From: Marthasterias glacialis
Lineage: Eukaryota; Echinodermata; Asteroidea; Forcipulatida; Asteriidae
DNA: 64,000 bases
Assembly: GCA_911728455.2 (NCBI GenBank)
Contig: OU452239.1
Span: 8,866,192 to 8,930,191 of the forward strand
Direction of reading: 5' to 3'
This document shows, one piece after another, positions 1 to 13,352 of the stretch. Under the pieces are notes generated by a model. It did not search any database, was not told the DNA's origin, and saw only the letters and a program-made list of their open reading frames with translations. A program made the translations under genes and the position numbers. Each line of letters opens with the position of its first letter. Within the stretch, counting starts at the first letter, position 1.

Positions 1-218
1 TTACTTCTCGGAACAATCGCTCAAGAAAAACAAATAGTATGTACGCGGTGCTTGTCCCTGACCGTCTCGTTTAATCAGATTGATTAGGTCTGAGAACCAC
101 AACGAGATGGCCCTATACAGCATCGACCCAACTAATATTCTTTCCTGTTGTTTACGTGGTTCTAGTGACCCGGCTGCTGCCTGGCATTTCTCCACCAGTT
201 GTTTTCTTTCTTCGACTT
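1..218 (-). CDS. Possible terminal coding exon of an unidentified minus-strand gene
   Basis: On the minus strand an open frame runs from about 243 down to a TAA at 3-1. Its translation looks protein-like and charged, with EERKQLVEKCQAAAGSLEPR early and SMLYRAISLWFSDLINL in the middle, ending LSDCSEK. A plausible acceptor (CACCCCCCAG, cut after 219) would start an exon at 218. I do not recognise the family. It could be the last exon of a neighbouring gene, a fragment of a mobile element, or chance. There is no supporting context because it lies at the window edge. Confidence 0.25.
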
Positions 219-484
219 CTGGGGGGTGCAAGTGTCGATTTGGCTAATCAAGTGTCTATTTTCGTCTTCCAGAATCTAGACTGGTTAAAAACCAAGGACA
301 AGGAAGTGTGTGAAACCCTTAGTACGATTTAACTGCCATGTTTTGTAAGACTTGGTAATTTAAACTGTTGATGGACGGGCTGACAGAGTCGGATAATTTA
401 TTTTTATTTAATTGTTGTATGATTGATAATCTGGTTTATCAAAGTAACGTGACGTCCGCGCGGAGCCTATGATGTAGCTCCTAC

Positions 485-790
485 CTTGTACCTAAATGTG
501 TCCCAGGCCTGAATGTAGATTCAACCTTGTACCTAAATGTAGCCCCGGGCCTGAATGTAGATTCAACCTTTTACCGAAATGTAGCTCTAGCCCCCGCCTA
601 AATGTAGCCCAGACATAAACGTGGCTCCAACCCTGACCTAAATATAGCCCAGACCTAATTGTAGCTCCAACCCACACCTAAGTGTAGCCCAGACCTCAAT
701 GTATAGTTCCAACCCTGACCTAAACGTAGCCCAGACTTAAATGTTTTGCCCCAACCCTATTCCTAAATGCCTCCCCAACCACTGTACCTC
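485..790 (-). repeat. Degenerate 40-bp minisatellite, about 7 units
   Basis: Units of about 40 bases repeat the pattern CTAAATGTAGCCCAGAC then CTAAATGTAGCTCCAACC, with many substitutions. On the minus strand this reads GGTTGGAGCTACATTTAGG, clearly the same family as the large array at 54380-55490 but in the opposite orientation. The heavy decay suggests an old array that is no longer homogenised. Confidence 0.85.
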
Positions 791-2526
791 GGTGTAGCTT
801 GATTTATGTCTCGCGCTATTTGTAAGGGGTTGCACAGACATCCCGCGCCAAAACCAGCATCTCAGAAATAGTGAAATTGCATTTGAAGTGATAACCGAAG
901 TATTTGCCATAATGCCAACGTGTTGGGAAGCACTTTTACCTCATTATTTTCAGAGCTCTTTGTTTTTGTCACTTTATTGATGAACAAATAACACCAGTTT
1001 TGATTGTTGGTAGGAAGTGTATTTTTTTGGGAATGGATCGTCACAAATGTTAATGTTCGTCTTGAATGGTAGCTGTCAATGAAGTAGTTATCATTACTGC
1101 CGCCATCAAGTTTTAGTGCAGTTGAACATTTCTTAATAAAGTTAATTGAGTCTGGATGGGGAATTTTGTTTTATTTTTTTCTTGGGGGGGGGGGGGTGGG
1201 CGGTAGTTGTGAGAATCCATCTTCTTTACTGCTACCGTAGCACAGGAAATTATGACAACTTGTCAACTTTTATTAGGACTGTATATATTTTTTTTAAATT
1301 TAGTAATCATTCAGAGATGATGAGGCACTTCAGAAAAATTCCCAAAGGGGCTAGGGAAACTCGTAAAAGCTTGTAGGATTTAGGTTATTTGATTACATTG
1401 AAATTGCTTTCATTCTCTTTAAATCATACAAATTATTACAATTAGCCAACTAGATATTATATGCTAATGTTTGTCTTCCTATTCTACGCACGTTTAAATC
1501 AACAACCATTAATTGAAGTTAATTCAAGAAGAATGAACTCACACTACAATTGCTTGCCAACATGTCAATGTTGTAACCCGAATTGCTACTTATCAATAAC
1601 TAATCAATACAACGCCAGTGACAAGCCTGAAAAATAAACCACCCCGAAGGGTCTATCGATGGTATCCATCGATGGTGAATCGAGGGTTTTGTCTGGACGC
1701 TTACACTCAGCATTTAGCTACGTATATCGATAGGCAACTGATATGTATCTGGTCTATATCACTCAGCACGCACTTCAGACGTTTGTTATTATGCTTTCTC
1801 CCCCCTGACGGGAACAGCATATACAATCAGATAATCTCTTCCTTCCCCAGCCTCTTCCCCTTGCTGTATTATTGGATACGGAAATGCACGGGTTGCTAAA
1901 CATGCATTAAGGGGTCGCGTGAAAAAGCACCCTGAAGTTATATGCACAGAGAATACCTGTCTAGCACGTTGACAATGAAGCCAAGCATTTTAAAAAAGAG
2001 GCCAGAAGCCACGGTAATGGCCTGTGTTAAATCGGCCAGAATTGGCCTGTGGCGCCTCGCCCACCTCATGTACTTCTCATATAGGACGTCACACAGGCAC
2101 ACTGGTGATTGAAGCAAAATGTATATTTGCAGAATCACTATAATGAAGGAACTGTCATTAGAACCGAAAATGTGTCTGGCCCTGTCATAGTAAAGGATTG
2201 TTTAAAGTTGTGAAATTGTTTCACTTGGTTGAGTTGGTGTGGTGCCGACCTTGTAAAATCTGTATAGCACGGCGGCATTTTTTTTAAATCATCCTAGGTT
2301 GAAGCAACTGGTGGGGTTGCCGCCTCGAGGCCATCTTAGTACTCCAACACAAAACTCGAATCTCGCGTGCAGTGCGTAAAAAGGGAGAATGAAACACATC
2401 ATCCCAGTTGGCAAAGTGAACAATTAATACATAAATGCAAACTTTTGGCTTTATCTTCGACACCCCTTTCACGAGTTTGAGAGTCGGGAAACGCAAACCA
2501 TAAAAATCCGAAATGAAGTTGTTGGT
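791..2526. other. Non-coding stretch, upstream intron or flank
   Basis: I see no supported gene. It holds a G-run near 1185-1200 and otherwise unique AT-rich sequence. Short open frames here have no recognisable content. Confidence 0.6.
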
Positions 2527-3530
2527 TTATAATGATGCGACAAACGGAACCGTGTGGGTTTCTGAGGAGCACGTCGTCTTAACTGGTCGGAACTGCGATT
2601 TGGCAGGCTGGGTTTCACCACCAAAGGAAATAAGACAAACATTCCGCTTCGAGTTTTGCTCCCAGAAAGTATAGGACGCGGTCCCTGTCCCCTTTCTGGA
2701 TTGACCGGTCACAGATCTGTACCTCGAGCTCCCCGGAGACCTTCCCAACCATTGCCTGATTACTTCCTGTCCCGCGCCCCCTGCCCCATAGCGATAAGAA
2801 CCCCGACCATTTCCTCGCATTTTAGGAACTGAGCCCCCACTGATGGTTGACTTCGAGCTTTGTATTTGACTCGACAAGGCTTTTAGCATTACACGCAGAC
2901 GACGGTTACACGAGTCGAGTGTAGCTCTCAACACGTACTAGGAAGGAGGTACAACACACGGTGGCATAGCTGCAGTTTCTCCCGTTCCAATCGTCCGGCC
3001 CCGAAGCAAGCCCTGCGACCAGAACGCCACGTGCCACAAGGCCGTCTTTCAAAATTAACGGCTGAAAAAAAGTCAACTGTTATAAAGGACTTTGAGGCTC
3101 CTCGTGAGTTAACCGACATTCCGCAAGGATCCGTTGTTGAAAGAGCCTCCCCATTCCTTAACCGTTAGGTAATTCTGCATCACCGGCAACGTCACGTCTG
3201 CGTTCCTGAATCTTTAGTCAAAGTTTGACTCCAGACGATCCGTAATCGTTTATGGGATCGGGAATGACCCCCGATAATCGGTTTATCGGCCAGTTTTGTA
3301 TACACGCATCGTTGACCACAGACGTCGTAATAAGGTTGTAACTCGAGTCAGTTTTTTTTCCAACAAGACGGTGTATGACAGATTCGTCGTCTGGCCTGAC
3401 AACGAGACAACATTCTTTACTGCTTCCGATCCAATGAGTAAGTTTGTACTGAGTCTTCCCTGTCAACACGAGCATAAAGCGAGATTATTGTGTTTCCCGC
3501 GATGTTGCTTTATTTTTTATAGATAGTTTA
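2527..3530. other. Coding-like patch with conflicting frames, possible decayed element
   Basis: This kilobase has richer, less repetitive composition than its surroundings and holds several adjacent open frames on both strands. On the minus strand three lie end to end (2934-2527, 3119-2928, 3475-3218). On the plus strand a frame from about 2529 reads GTVWVSEEHVVLTGR and ends at a TAG near 2672, and another at 3296-3526 contains NKTVYDRFVVWPDNETTFF. No single strand gives an uninterrupted protein and I recognise no domain. A frameshifted old mobile element or pseudogene is the most likely explanation; chance is possible. Confidence 0.2.
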
Positions 3531-6365
3531 CTCTTATCCTGACAACTTTTGTTGTGTCACTTTTTCCAAGACAGAACCATTGAATGGTAAACATCTTGGC
3601 GCGAATAGTCTGATAAAGTTTATGACAAGTTTCCCTCTTCGTGCTCTATACATATCATGTTTTGTTTACGCAGATCTTTGAGCAGAGACATTTGTTTTCT
3701 TTTTAATATAAGTTTCAACTGATGTTTGAAGTATCTTTCCGCTGTACAAACAAGAAAATCCATATCATTTCACATTTATTTCTCGTTCCATGTCAAGATG
3801 ATTCTATAATGCCCGATGGATGTTGATTTGCTTTTCTTGAAATCGACACCAGGTCCAGGTTTCGTTTCTTCCCTCTTAATTGTATCATACTATGTGCTAC
3901 ATTCGTCATTAGTCCTGTGATGAGATTGTCAAACTGTCAAATTTTCGACATCGTTTACCATTTGTGTTTCAGTAGGGATTGTGTTAACGTTTGTTTGTTT
4001 TTTCGTTTTTTTTCTGAAGTTTTCTTGTTATGTTTGTTTTTCCCCTTTTTGTTGTTACGCTAGCACGCGTCAAAGATTTCTCATTGGTCTCATTCTGATG
4101 CATCTATTTGTATTACTTGTATATTTGCATTGAGCTTCTCGAAGGAGCAATCCGACGACGGAAGTTTTCTTCTTGTTTACTTCTTTTTAAAAAGACTACA
4201 TCTTAAGACTGTACATAAATTGTCCCCTGCATTGCATCTGAAGCAGTAATTGTTCCCTTCGAAAGCTCAGGCTGGTTTTTGCAATTATTAATTTTTTTAT
4301 AGCTACCACCACTACCATTTCATCCATCAGACTAACCCGACTATCTCCATCTTTGTTCTTGGATTGTCTCATTGGAAACCCATCTGATTGACAGGGATTC
4401 CAAACCCGATCAACTATGAACGGACGACTGTTTGATGTTTGTTCGTGGTTGGTCACAGGTTTCATTCAATTCGAACGACTTGTTATCACAGACTCTAAGA
4501 AATTGTGGCCACAAAATCGCTATGTTATCATTAGCATGTGTTAATGCCGTTGCATAAGACACGGGATAAACACTACAAACGAATTCCGCTTTGATTTCCT
4601 AAATCTAGTAAAACACAATGTAAATGATGTTTACAATCAAAAAGAAATCACCAAGCATTTGAATTGTAGTTTTTTTTTTAATCCTTTCATTGGAACTGGA
4701 ACCCCTTTCTGACATCATCCACACATGTATCTTCAGTCTCATGCATTACAGTTGATTTTGAGGGTTCCGTTGGTCTTACTGCACATAATAGCTAAATGTA
4801 TGTCATGTGTAGGCCATCGTCGTTCTATGGTCTCAGGAAGTTATGTGCATCCATAACATGAGAGTCCAAGAGAGGAAACAGAAACATATTTTCAAAATAT
4901 CATAAAAGTTCAGTGAGTTTTCGGATAACATAAACATAACAAGTAATACATTAATAAAAGAAATGACGCCATTTTTTAAAACAGTAAAGAATCGATTGAA
5001 TCGAACGGACTTTCTGGTTTACTTTTTACCAGGCTTCCACTAACAATATTCCGGTTCTTTCCGTACCAACGTGGGCTTGGGATCAAGATAGTCAGTGCCC
5101 TTCCAAGTTCAGCATGGTAACAACTATATCAATATGTATTATTGCATACAGGGTCCCAATGGAAACCAATGGGTATAACTTGGGTAAAGAAAAGTAACAT
5201 AAAAACTAGATATATGTGTGCATACATGAATGAAGACATCAATAACATAATGGGATGACAAGATGCCAAAAGACTCATACACAGCTTTAAATAATCACTA
5301 GAAATGTGTCTACTGGTTCTTTGAATACCGAGAAAAACATGTAAAACGAATCACAACAGGAACCTGTTAGGTATAATACTGGTAGATGTGACTGATTGGG
5401 AAAGAGTTATCCGAATTCTGGATACAGACACCATCATCTTGAATTAGTGTAATCCCCTCAACTTGTCAGATTGAGTTTATCTGTACACACAGTCGATGAC
5501 ACGTGGCAGGATCTGTAGCCCATCTCGATGAACTCTCACAATGTATAATGTATCAGATTGGTGCAACCATACTCTTCACGGTTAGAGCATTAACTCTTGT
5601 TTCAGTATGTTTCCCGCAATTCCCAAATGGGACTGTTCTTAATTGGGCGCTTCCTAAAAGCCCGTGCAGTTGGGATGTCCCGTGCCAAATTGGTTGGTCT
5701 TGCGTGTGTCTTGCACCTAAACTTATCATGGATTGTGTATGACTAATAAAGAACCGCCGTCTGATTAGGGTATTATTTTTTGCTCTTGAGTTGGCCAATG
5801 ACATCTTGACTCTCTTATAGAGTTTAAATGAGGTCAAAGTTTATCGACCATGCGCGCAGAAATAAAGAAAGCCTCATTGCATGCTCGCAATGTTTTGAAA
5901 TAAAACAAATGCGTCACTCGGTTCGTCTGTTCACAATTATCATCAATAAACCGTACGTGCTTTATCTTTCACCACATTAATAAGAGTGTCGGCTGAAAAG
6001 CGTCGTGGTTTCATGTGATGTATTAATAGTTTCAAATAATCCCTCATTGTAAGTTTAAATTTCGAAAAAAAAAAAGAAGAAGAATAATGTTAACAACAAA
6101 ATAACAAAATATATATATATCGGTATAATATATATGGGTATATATAGAGTTGTTTTCAAGTTCGTTTTTGTAGATTTTTTATCAGACCATGATTAAAATA
6201 CAATAAGCTATATAAACCCAATGCTGAGACTAGTAATTTGTACGCGCCTCAACGGGAATAAAATCACAGCATTGTTTGTGATTATCATTATGTTGTTTTT
6301 CACACTAGAAAGTAAAACCGTCACAAAATACAATTAAGTAGTCGTTTTTAAAAACTACTTTATAT
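3531..6365. other. Non-coding stretch, upstream intron or flank
   Basis: AT-rich unique sequence with T-runs and a short TA-rich tract near 6110-6145. There is no exon with paired splice sites and no recognisable repeat family. Confidence 0.6.
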
Positions 6366-6768
6366 GTAACAATCATCGAACTCCTACTTTTTTCTTTTCT
6401 TTTTAACTTTTTTTTTATTACGAAGTTGCCAATCACTTTGCTCTAAGTCATGCCACTCAAGATGATGGCTAAAATTGGGGAAATGAGATATAAAAAGTGG
6501 AAAGGTGACCATTGAGATTGCGTTTGAATTGGGACAGATTATAAGTTGTAGGGAAGCAGGATTTAGGTAGTGTAACAATCATCGAACTCCTACCTTTCTT
6601 AACATTTGTTTTAATATGAAGTTGCCAGTCACTTTGCTCTTAATCATGCCACTCAAGACGAGGGTTAAAATGGGGGAAATGGGATATAAAAAAAAGTACA
6701 AAGGTGACCGTTGATAATGCTTTTGAACTGGGGCAGATTATACGCGGTAGGGAAGCAGGATTTAGGGT
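6366..6768. repeat. Tandem duplication, two units of about 200 bp
   Basis: Both units start with GTAACAATCATCGAACTCCT (about 6366 and 6571). Both share GAAGTTGCCA-TCACTTTGCTCT, CATGCCACTCAAGA, GGGGAAATG-GATATAAAAA, AAAGGTGACC and GTAGGGAAGCAGGATTTAGG in the same order. They differ by scattered substitutions and small indels, so the duplication is not recent. No coding capacity is evident. Confidence 0.85.
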
Positions 6769-9700
6769 ATTCCAAAGAAAGGCAGTACGCTGGAAGAAGC
6801 TTGATGACTACCCCCCCCCCCCCCAAGTATTAGCTTTGATTTTTGTAATTACAGAAAAGATTATTATAACTGATTTTATTATCGAAAAGCATCCATCCAC
6901 AACTCTGGATGGGAAACCGTTGTTCATATTCTGCAAAATTAGCTTCGAATACGCCTTCGAAGACACCTCTTTCCACGCACACAAATACTTTCTTTGAAAA
7001 GTGTCGGATTTGCCCGTTCGATCACAGGGTCTTGGGGTGAGTCAAGAACCCGTTCCCCCCGGGAAATGTGTTCCGCATTTAGATAGTAGCGTCCCATTAG
7101 TTGGTTTTCTGGCTTCTCAGGGGATATGTACTGATAAGGACTAATACAAGCCCATGCTCTGCCCAGAAAGATTTAGACTTTTTTTTTTAGTTCCACGGTC
7201 AGGAAGGAGATTACGCGAGTTTATTGTCTCCGGTTGATGTTGTGGGATTAAATATAGTCGGTCCCCTCGGATCGATCGAAGAAGGATATGATACTGTAAA
7301 CATGATGTGTTGTTGAATCTTGGTGTCAGACCAGGTTGATGGTTGCTGTTATTTTAAGTGACTGTATGACGTCATTAGGTATTCGTAAGAATATTTAGAT
7401 ATATGGCTTATGAAGCGGACGGGTGTAAATATGTATTTTATTCCACCACATTACTGACATTTCCACACAGATCGTGGACATCTGCATACTTACATTTTCC
7501 ACATCTAGAGTGTTGATTTAATATTAGCCCAATGCCGTTTCTAATATCACAGCGTAGCAAACCCAATGGACAATTCATTATGCGTAACCTTTCAACAAAT
7601 TATTGGTTGACATGTTTTCAGAATCATAATGTTAAACTCTAAAATTAGGCCTACTGTTTGGGCCAAGATTATTCATCGACCACACACACAAAGTTCATAT
7701 CACTTTGTGACAAACTTCTGTGTGGACATTCCTTTGTCATCGTGCAGTTAAGAATAAGAAATCTTTAAATCCACCGCCATTTCTATGAGAGAGTGTTTTG
7801 AGAGCTGGTTTTCGTACACCCGATCCCTTTAATATAATAGTCGGTTTTGAGCTATCCAATGCAGTACACTATGCTTCCTTTTTGAGTAAAACGAAAATAT
7901 CTAATTCGTAAAAACACTGTGTGGACGTGTGTAAGTCCTCACAGTGTTTCAAGTTTCTACACAGCGTGGACACCTTTTGGTATCAGGTCCACACTTCGTA
8001 TGTTGCCCTTAAACACGAACACATTAAAGAGAGATTTGTATGACATCTATACTTATCTAGCCAAGCACTTTCCACCACCGCTATCTGACTGGAATAAAGA
8101 AATAATCCAATCCATTAATCCATAGCACGTATAAAAAACTTGCACAACCATATGGCTTTTTTTGTGGAGGTTTTTCCCAAATGCTAAGAACTTTTTTTTC
8201 AAACGGTGCTTGAAGCTCCTCGACTCAATATCAGATAATTGTAATAATTATCGCTGTCTTTCAATAGGCGTACGATATGCATAATTAACAGATAGGAAAC
8301 ATCCCAAATCATTTGCTTTAATGGAGATTTTTTTTTCTCTCTCTCTCCAAAATCTTGAGCACAATTGCCCCTGTGGGTATTATCACATCTCAAAGCTAAC
8401 CGTGCATTCATCTTATAATAATCTAACACATGCACGCCGCATGCTCGCGGTCCAAGCCCCTTGCAGATGACCCCCGCGCGAGTCGATTCCCGCCAAAACA
8501 CTGCAACTCGCAAAAAGGACCTATCTCGCGGCTGTTATTTTCACCTGCCATCCAATCCAAGTCTTTTGTGTACTTAACACCTCCCCAGTGCTAAATGAAT
8601 GTCTAGTCTCTTGGTTCGTGTCCACTGTTACTTGACTGTCTCCGAGACCCAGCCGTCTCTTTGGAGAACAGCGTGCGATGTACCGTGTACACCGCCGTTG
8701 AATCGTCGCTTTTAACGGCCCTGGGCTTCCCACGATGATGGACGCTGAAGTTCATGGCAATTTGGAAATGGAAAACCCCCTTGCTATAAAAACCACCTGC
8801 TCGCGAACGACATCGGTTTTTTAATTAATCCATTTTTATTTTTGAACTCACAGGCTGGCCAACTTAAAGATGCTATCAACTTGTCTTTTAATTACACAGC
8901 TGTCGCTGCTAATGATCACATCCAATAGATTTTTTGTGTGTGTCGTGTCGGGGTGCATGAAGATTCATATAAGATTTAGTTACCATCTAAATAATCGTTC
9001 AAAACAACACAAAAACGTTTAAAACCTGTGTGTGTATGAAATTGCTTTGTATCATGTAACATATACAAAATCTGGGCAATAATTCCTCCTGTTTTGCTGT
9101 CATGCTTGAGTCAGTTCTGTTTGTCATTCGTAATCAATACTTTGCAAGTCTTGAAAATGAAAGAAATGCAAGTGAAACTTGGCTTCTGTCATGAATACTA
9201 TTAGTGCCATGATTTGTTAATTAAGCGACCACTGTAAGGTAGTCAGATGGGACGAAGAATGTCCCTGACCTGAGCTAAATAAATAAAGCAGACACAATAC
9301 ATCCAAAGCGTTTCCACGATCACTTCAATCCAAAATGGAAATAAAATGGCAGTTTTGGGAGCAAGGCCGTGGTCTCGCGGTGAGCGATGGCTTGCGCGGT
9401 GCAACGGCAGGGGTCAGAAGTCAATGATTATGGGCTCTGATTTACAGACGCACCGCTTGGCGGGTCTCACACTCGACATGCTCGAGTACCGCCAAAACGC
9501 CACAACTAATGACGTCATGTATATTCGGTTACATGGAAGGGCATTGGAAGCACCCCTTACCCCCCGGTCCTCAACGTTTATTGTGGTCCTTAGAGGGGTA
9601 ACTGGTCACGCCTCGCCATTGTGACTCACAAATGGGAGTGTTGACAAAAATGAATGAACTTCGGTAGATGCACCCTCTCGAGTGAACTTGGCCGTGCTTT

Positions 9701-10342
9701 GATAAGACTCCCGCTAAATGCTTGGACTCTATTGTTTTACTTTCGCTTGTTTCTAGGTTTGCTTATGAAACAGAAAGTTTAACAATTCATCGGCTATAAT
9801 TCAGTGGTTAGTAACTAAACCATTATATCCATGTACACGTGTGCTTCATTAAGTTAACCAGCACTGTACACAAGCTGTTTAGACTGAAACGGCCCATAGT
9901 TGTACAGCATTATAACAGTGAGAATGGATGTCGTGCGAGGCGCTGCAGCAGGCAAGTCTGAATTATTTTGGTTTTGTTTGTTTGTTTGTTTGTTTGTTTG
10001 TTCGCTGTTGTTAATCGATCCAACTGTTAATATGAAATAATGTATAGTTTTATTGAAGTCTGGGCCCAGACCCATCGGAGGCTGCTCGATTTCAGGTGAA
10101 TTCTAACTGCCACGTGCCGGACGTGGTTTGAACAGGAAATGGCTGTCAGACTATTTACAATCATGTCTGCCCGGATTGGGTTGTGTTTTTTGTGCAACTG
10201 GGCAAAATCTATACCCTTAATATTCGATGTAGACCTTGAATTAAAAGTAACATAGACCTACACTTATGGAAGGGAAACATACTTTCGTAAAATACATCCT
10301 CAAGATCTTCAGAGGACTGCTAAAAAAGTCTACAACACTCTA
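6769..10342. other. Non-coding stretch, upstream intron or flank
   Basis: No supported gene. Contains a C-run near 6811-6824 and a TTTG repeat near 9975-10002. A relatively CpG-rich unique patch at about 8400-8760 includes CCGCATGCTCGCGG and could be regulatory, though nothing proves it. Confidence 0.55.
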
Positions 10343-10455
10343 AAACTAACTTAGTCAAAACAGCGTTAATTAGTCCTTTTAGACCACATTTTGACTACAA
10401 TTTGTCAAAAATGATCTAAAATGACTAATTAAGGCTGTTTTGACTAAATTAGTTT
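10343..10455. mobile_element. Short hairpin (foldback) element
   Basis: A left arm (10343-10384), containing TTAGTCAAAACAGCGTTAAT, is the near-exact reverse complement of a right arm (10415-10455), containing ATTAAGGCTGTTTTGACTAA. About 30 bases of loop separate them. Arms of about 40 bases with few mismatches and no coding capacity are typical of a small MITE. No clear target duplication was found. Confidence 0.7.
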
Positions 10456-12975
10456 GACATTGAACGACTCTGTGCTGTACTTTTGTTGTCTTTTATTGAT
10501 TATTTTAAGTTTATGTGCGATAGTGGCAAAAAATTATTCCAAATAATTATGTTGTGCAAGTTCACCACTTGAAACAGTCCATTGTCGTCTTTTGTCAAGT
10601 TTCTTACGTGTACTGTTTTGTCAAGTACCAAAACAAGTTTTAGCACTTTGATGTGACATGGTACCGTAACTGATTTTTTTTTTATTTATTTATTTTTTAC
10701 TAGGTACATGTAGTTTGATATTTTACTCAGTTTTCTTAGTTGAAGTAAAATCCAATAATGGTTACGCTTAAGAATTATCTAAGGAGTCATTTTAGAGAAA
10801 AGGTTAGCACCCAGAGGGCGTGACTTAAGCCAAATGATCGATAACTCGATTTCTTTATTAGAGTCATTTTCTACAATAAGACAAAATGTGCCGATTGGAT
10901 ATCGACAACGTATTATTTGATGAGCCGTATTTGTTTCTGTGAACTTTTATTATTATTATTATTATTATTTGTTTTATTGTAATGATACTGTGTCATTATT
11001 CTGACCATGTCAACGTTGATTTTGTACGCCATTGAAACCAAGGTTTAATATTTTAGAGAAATATGAAATTAAAATTGAGGCCCCGGTACCATCGGCCTCA
11101 ATCTTCATTTATGTATGTTTATGAAGCGTTAAGCTCATGGGAGTCCCACGACCCCAATGGTGTAGACACCACCGTTGATGACATACACAGAGAAACTACC
11201 AAGGGAAACCATTTCCCACCTCTTACAAAATCTTCGACACACACGACGGACTCGACACCCGGGAGGTAAAGCGATTAGCCCCGGTGTAAAAGCACGCCAA
11301 TGCCCGGTGGGTTGAACTCGTTCGCGTGCCAGGCATCAGGCCGCTTAAAACACATAATGCCAGTGGATTGGTTTCACCTACCCAAGGTCACTGGTGGTGT
11401 TTCCATACGCGTCACAACTTACAAGCTAATCTGCAGTTAACAACTCGATGTTATCTTAACCTAGCACGTGCTGCAGCACCCCCTATTTCCTCAAAAAGGG
11501 TCCCCGTATACCAGTATATCACCGCTGGTACTTCCTTTATTTCCAGATAACCTCTTATTTTACCTGGAAGGTGAGGTGGAATATATATATTTTTTTCCTG
11601 GAGAGCAGGAACGACGGTGTTTCGAAGGTTGAAATGATGAAAGTCATGCCTTGTCATTACAATATTAACAGCGCTAAAAACAGAAAGTTATTATTCAAAG
11701 GGATTTATCGTTGTTACTGGGAGGTGTAAATTCACTTTCCCACGTTTTTTTTCTTTCTTTTTTTCTTTTTTTTTTCTTTGCGTACCCTTTGGCTCTTGTG
11801 TATCCCTTTTTCCATGTAAAAAAGGAAGGGAAAAAGCGTTGCCTCTCCATTGCATATTGTGTTTATTTTATATTTCTAGAGACAATTTCTCTGGACTACG
11901 TTTAATGTGAAGATGAACATATACTGGAGTTCTAAAGTGGTTATATTTTATTCAGTGATGTCGGCATGGATTGATTTGATCTTGTATGAACATTCTCAGA
12001 CTCTAAAATGTCAATAAATACCTAGCACAACCGATGCTTATATGATTCACCAAACTCGTTGATCACGCAGTATAGGAAAAACGAGAGAAAACGAAACAGT
12101 TTATTCGATTGTGATCGAAATAAGCACTGGCGATCTTGGGGAAAAAGGGGATTTTCATTTCCAACTGTTATTGTCTCGCCATTGACAGTATTTCTGACGG
12201 AGATATTTGACTGGTTTATAAATGTATTTTTTCAAACAATAACTAACCTATGGTTTACCTTGAAAAGACTTAGTATAATAAACCCCATCTATAATTAAAA
12301 CAAAAACATACACCTTTATAAGAAACATCCCATCCAGATCAAAGTGATTGCATCACCGCCCTATCAATTTTGTTTTACCACGAAAAAGTCGGTCAGTCTT
12401 AATTATGTTCAAACTCAAAATGTGTCAGCCCGTTTCGTTTGTATTATGCATTTTTGTTCTATTGAAAACAAAACAGCTCTAGGTTTGAAGTTTCAGTTTT
12501 GTCCTTAAGAGTTTTTTTTTCTGTATAATTTCACTGATGCAGTTCTTCTTTACTTTCGGTCTTTCAAAGTGTGAAACACTGGTGTTACTTTGGTGAGATA
12601 CAAAACAACAGCATGTATGCAAATTCTAACCAGTAAGGCGGTCCATTGTTTCCTTCTGTGGGTATTTGAATGGTTATAAGTCGGATTCCTGGCAAGATTA
12701 TGTTAAGGCCGTGTCAAAGATGGCCGTTCCGGCTGCGACTTACGGCTGTTGCTAAGTGTGTTGTTATGAGCATCGCTGTGCTTTAAACGTACGCTGACGG
12801 GTAAATCCAACAGCAGCCGTAGCCGTTAAATTCAAAACGGCCATTTTATCGATGAAAACAGACTATAGGCCGGCGCCCTCTACGGAGAAGTGCAATACAA
12901 AGTGATAACGATATATCTTCTGTGCCCAACTTCATCGTGTTGCTTATAAGCACAAAATTGTGTTTCCGGAATAAG
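10456..12975. other. Non-coding stretch, upstream intron or flank
   Basis: AT-rich sequence with an ATT microsatellite near 10948-10969 and T-runs near 11747-11780. No supported exon or repeat family. Confidence 0.6.
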
Positions 12976-13121
12976 GTTACCAACTAATATACCATGTTAC
13001 ATGTACCATCTGTGGCTGGTATTCTGCTCAGTTTTGCTCAGCTGCAAATAGTTAAGCAATGGTTTTTTTTTTTTTTTTTTTTTTTTTTTGCTTATCAAGC
13101 AGCTCCGTGGAATTGGGCTCA
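12976..13121. mobile_element. GGGCCCAATT-type inverted-repeat element, truncated copy
   Basis: Contains GTACCATCTGTGGCTGGTAT and, after a T-run of about 28, GCAGCTCCGTGGAATTGGGC, which is the right terminus of the family seen complete at 41698-41872. The left terminus is missing. A copy at 39278-39440 shares the same GTACCATCTGTGGCTGGTAT internal motif. Confidence 0.7.
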
Positions 13122-13175
13122 GTGGTCTTGTGCCCTTGTCACGCCAGGCAATTTCTGATACAGACAACTTGAACT

Positions 13176-13352
13176 TCCGTGGAGCCTGACCCATTTCTGG
13201 GTCAGTATGACCGGAAAGCTGTGTCGAAATGACCAAGAACTGAGTTAGAAGCAAAATCGAGTTGAAATCCATTTGTTTTTCCCCACCAGTTTCCGGGTCA
13301 GCTTGACCCGGAAATGGGTCAGGCTTCTTGAGACCCAGAATCCGGGTCAACT
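13176..13352. repeat. GGGTCA/TGACCC-rich dispersed repeat, copy 1
   Basis: Carries palindrome-like motifs such as TGACCCATTTCTGGGTCA, GGGTCAGCTTGACCCGG and GAATCCGGGTCAA. Related sequences occur at 17117-17336 and, more degraded, at 28895-29080. It is a dispersed repeat of unknown class. Confidence 0.65.
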
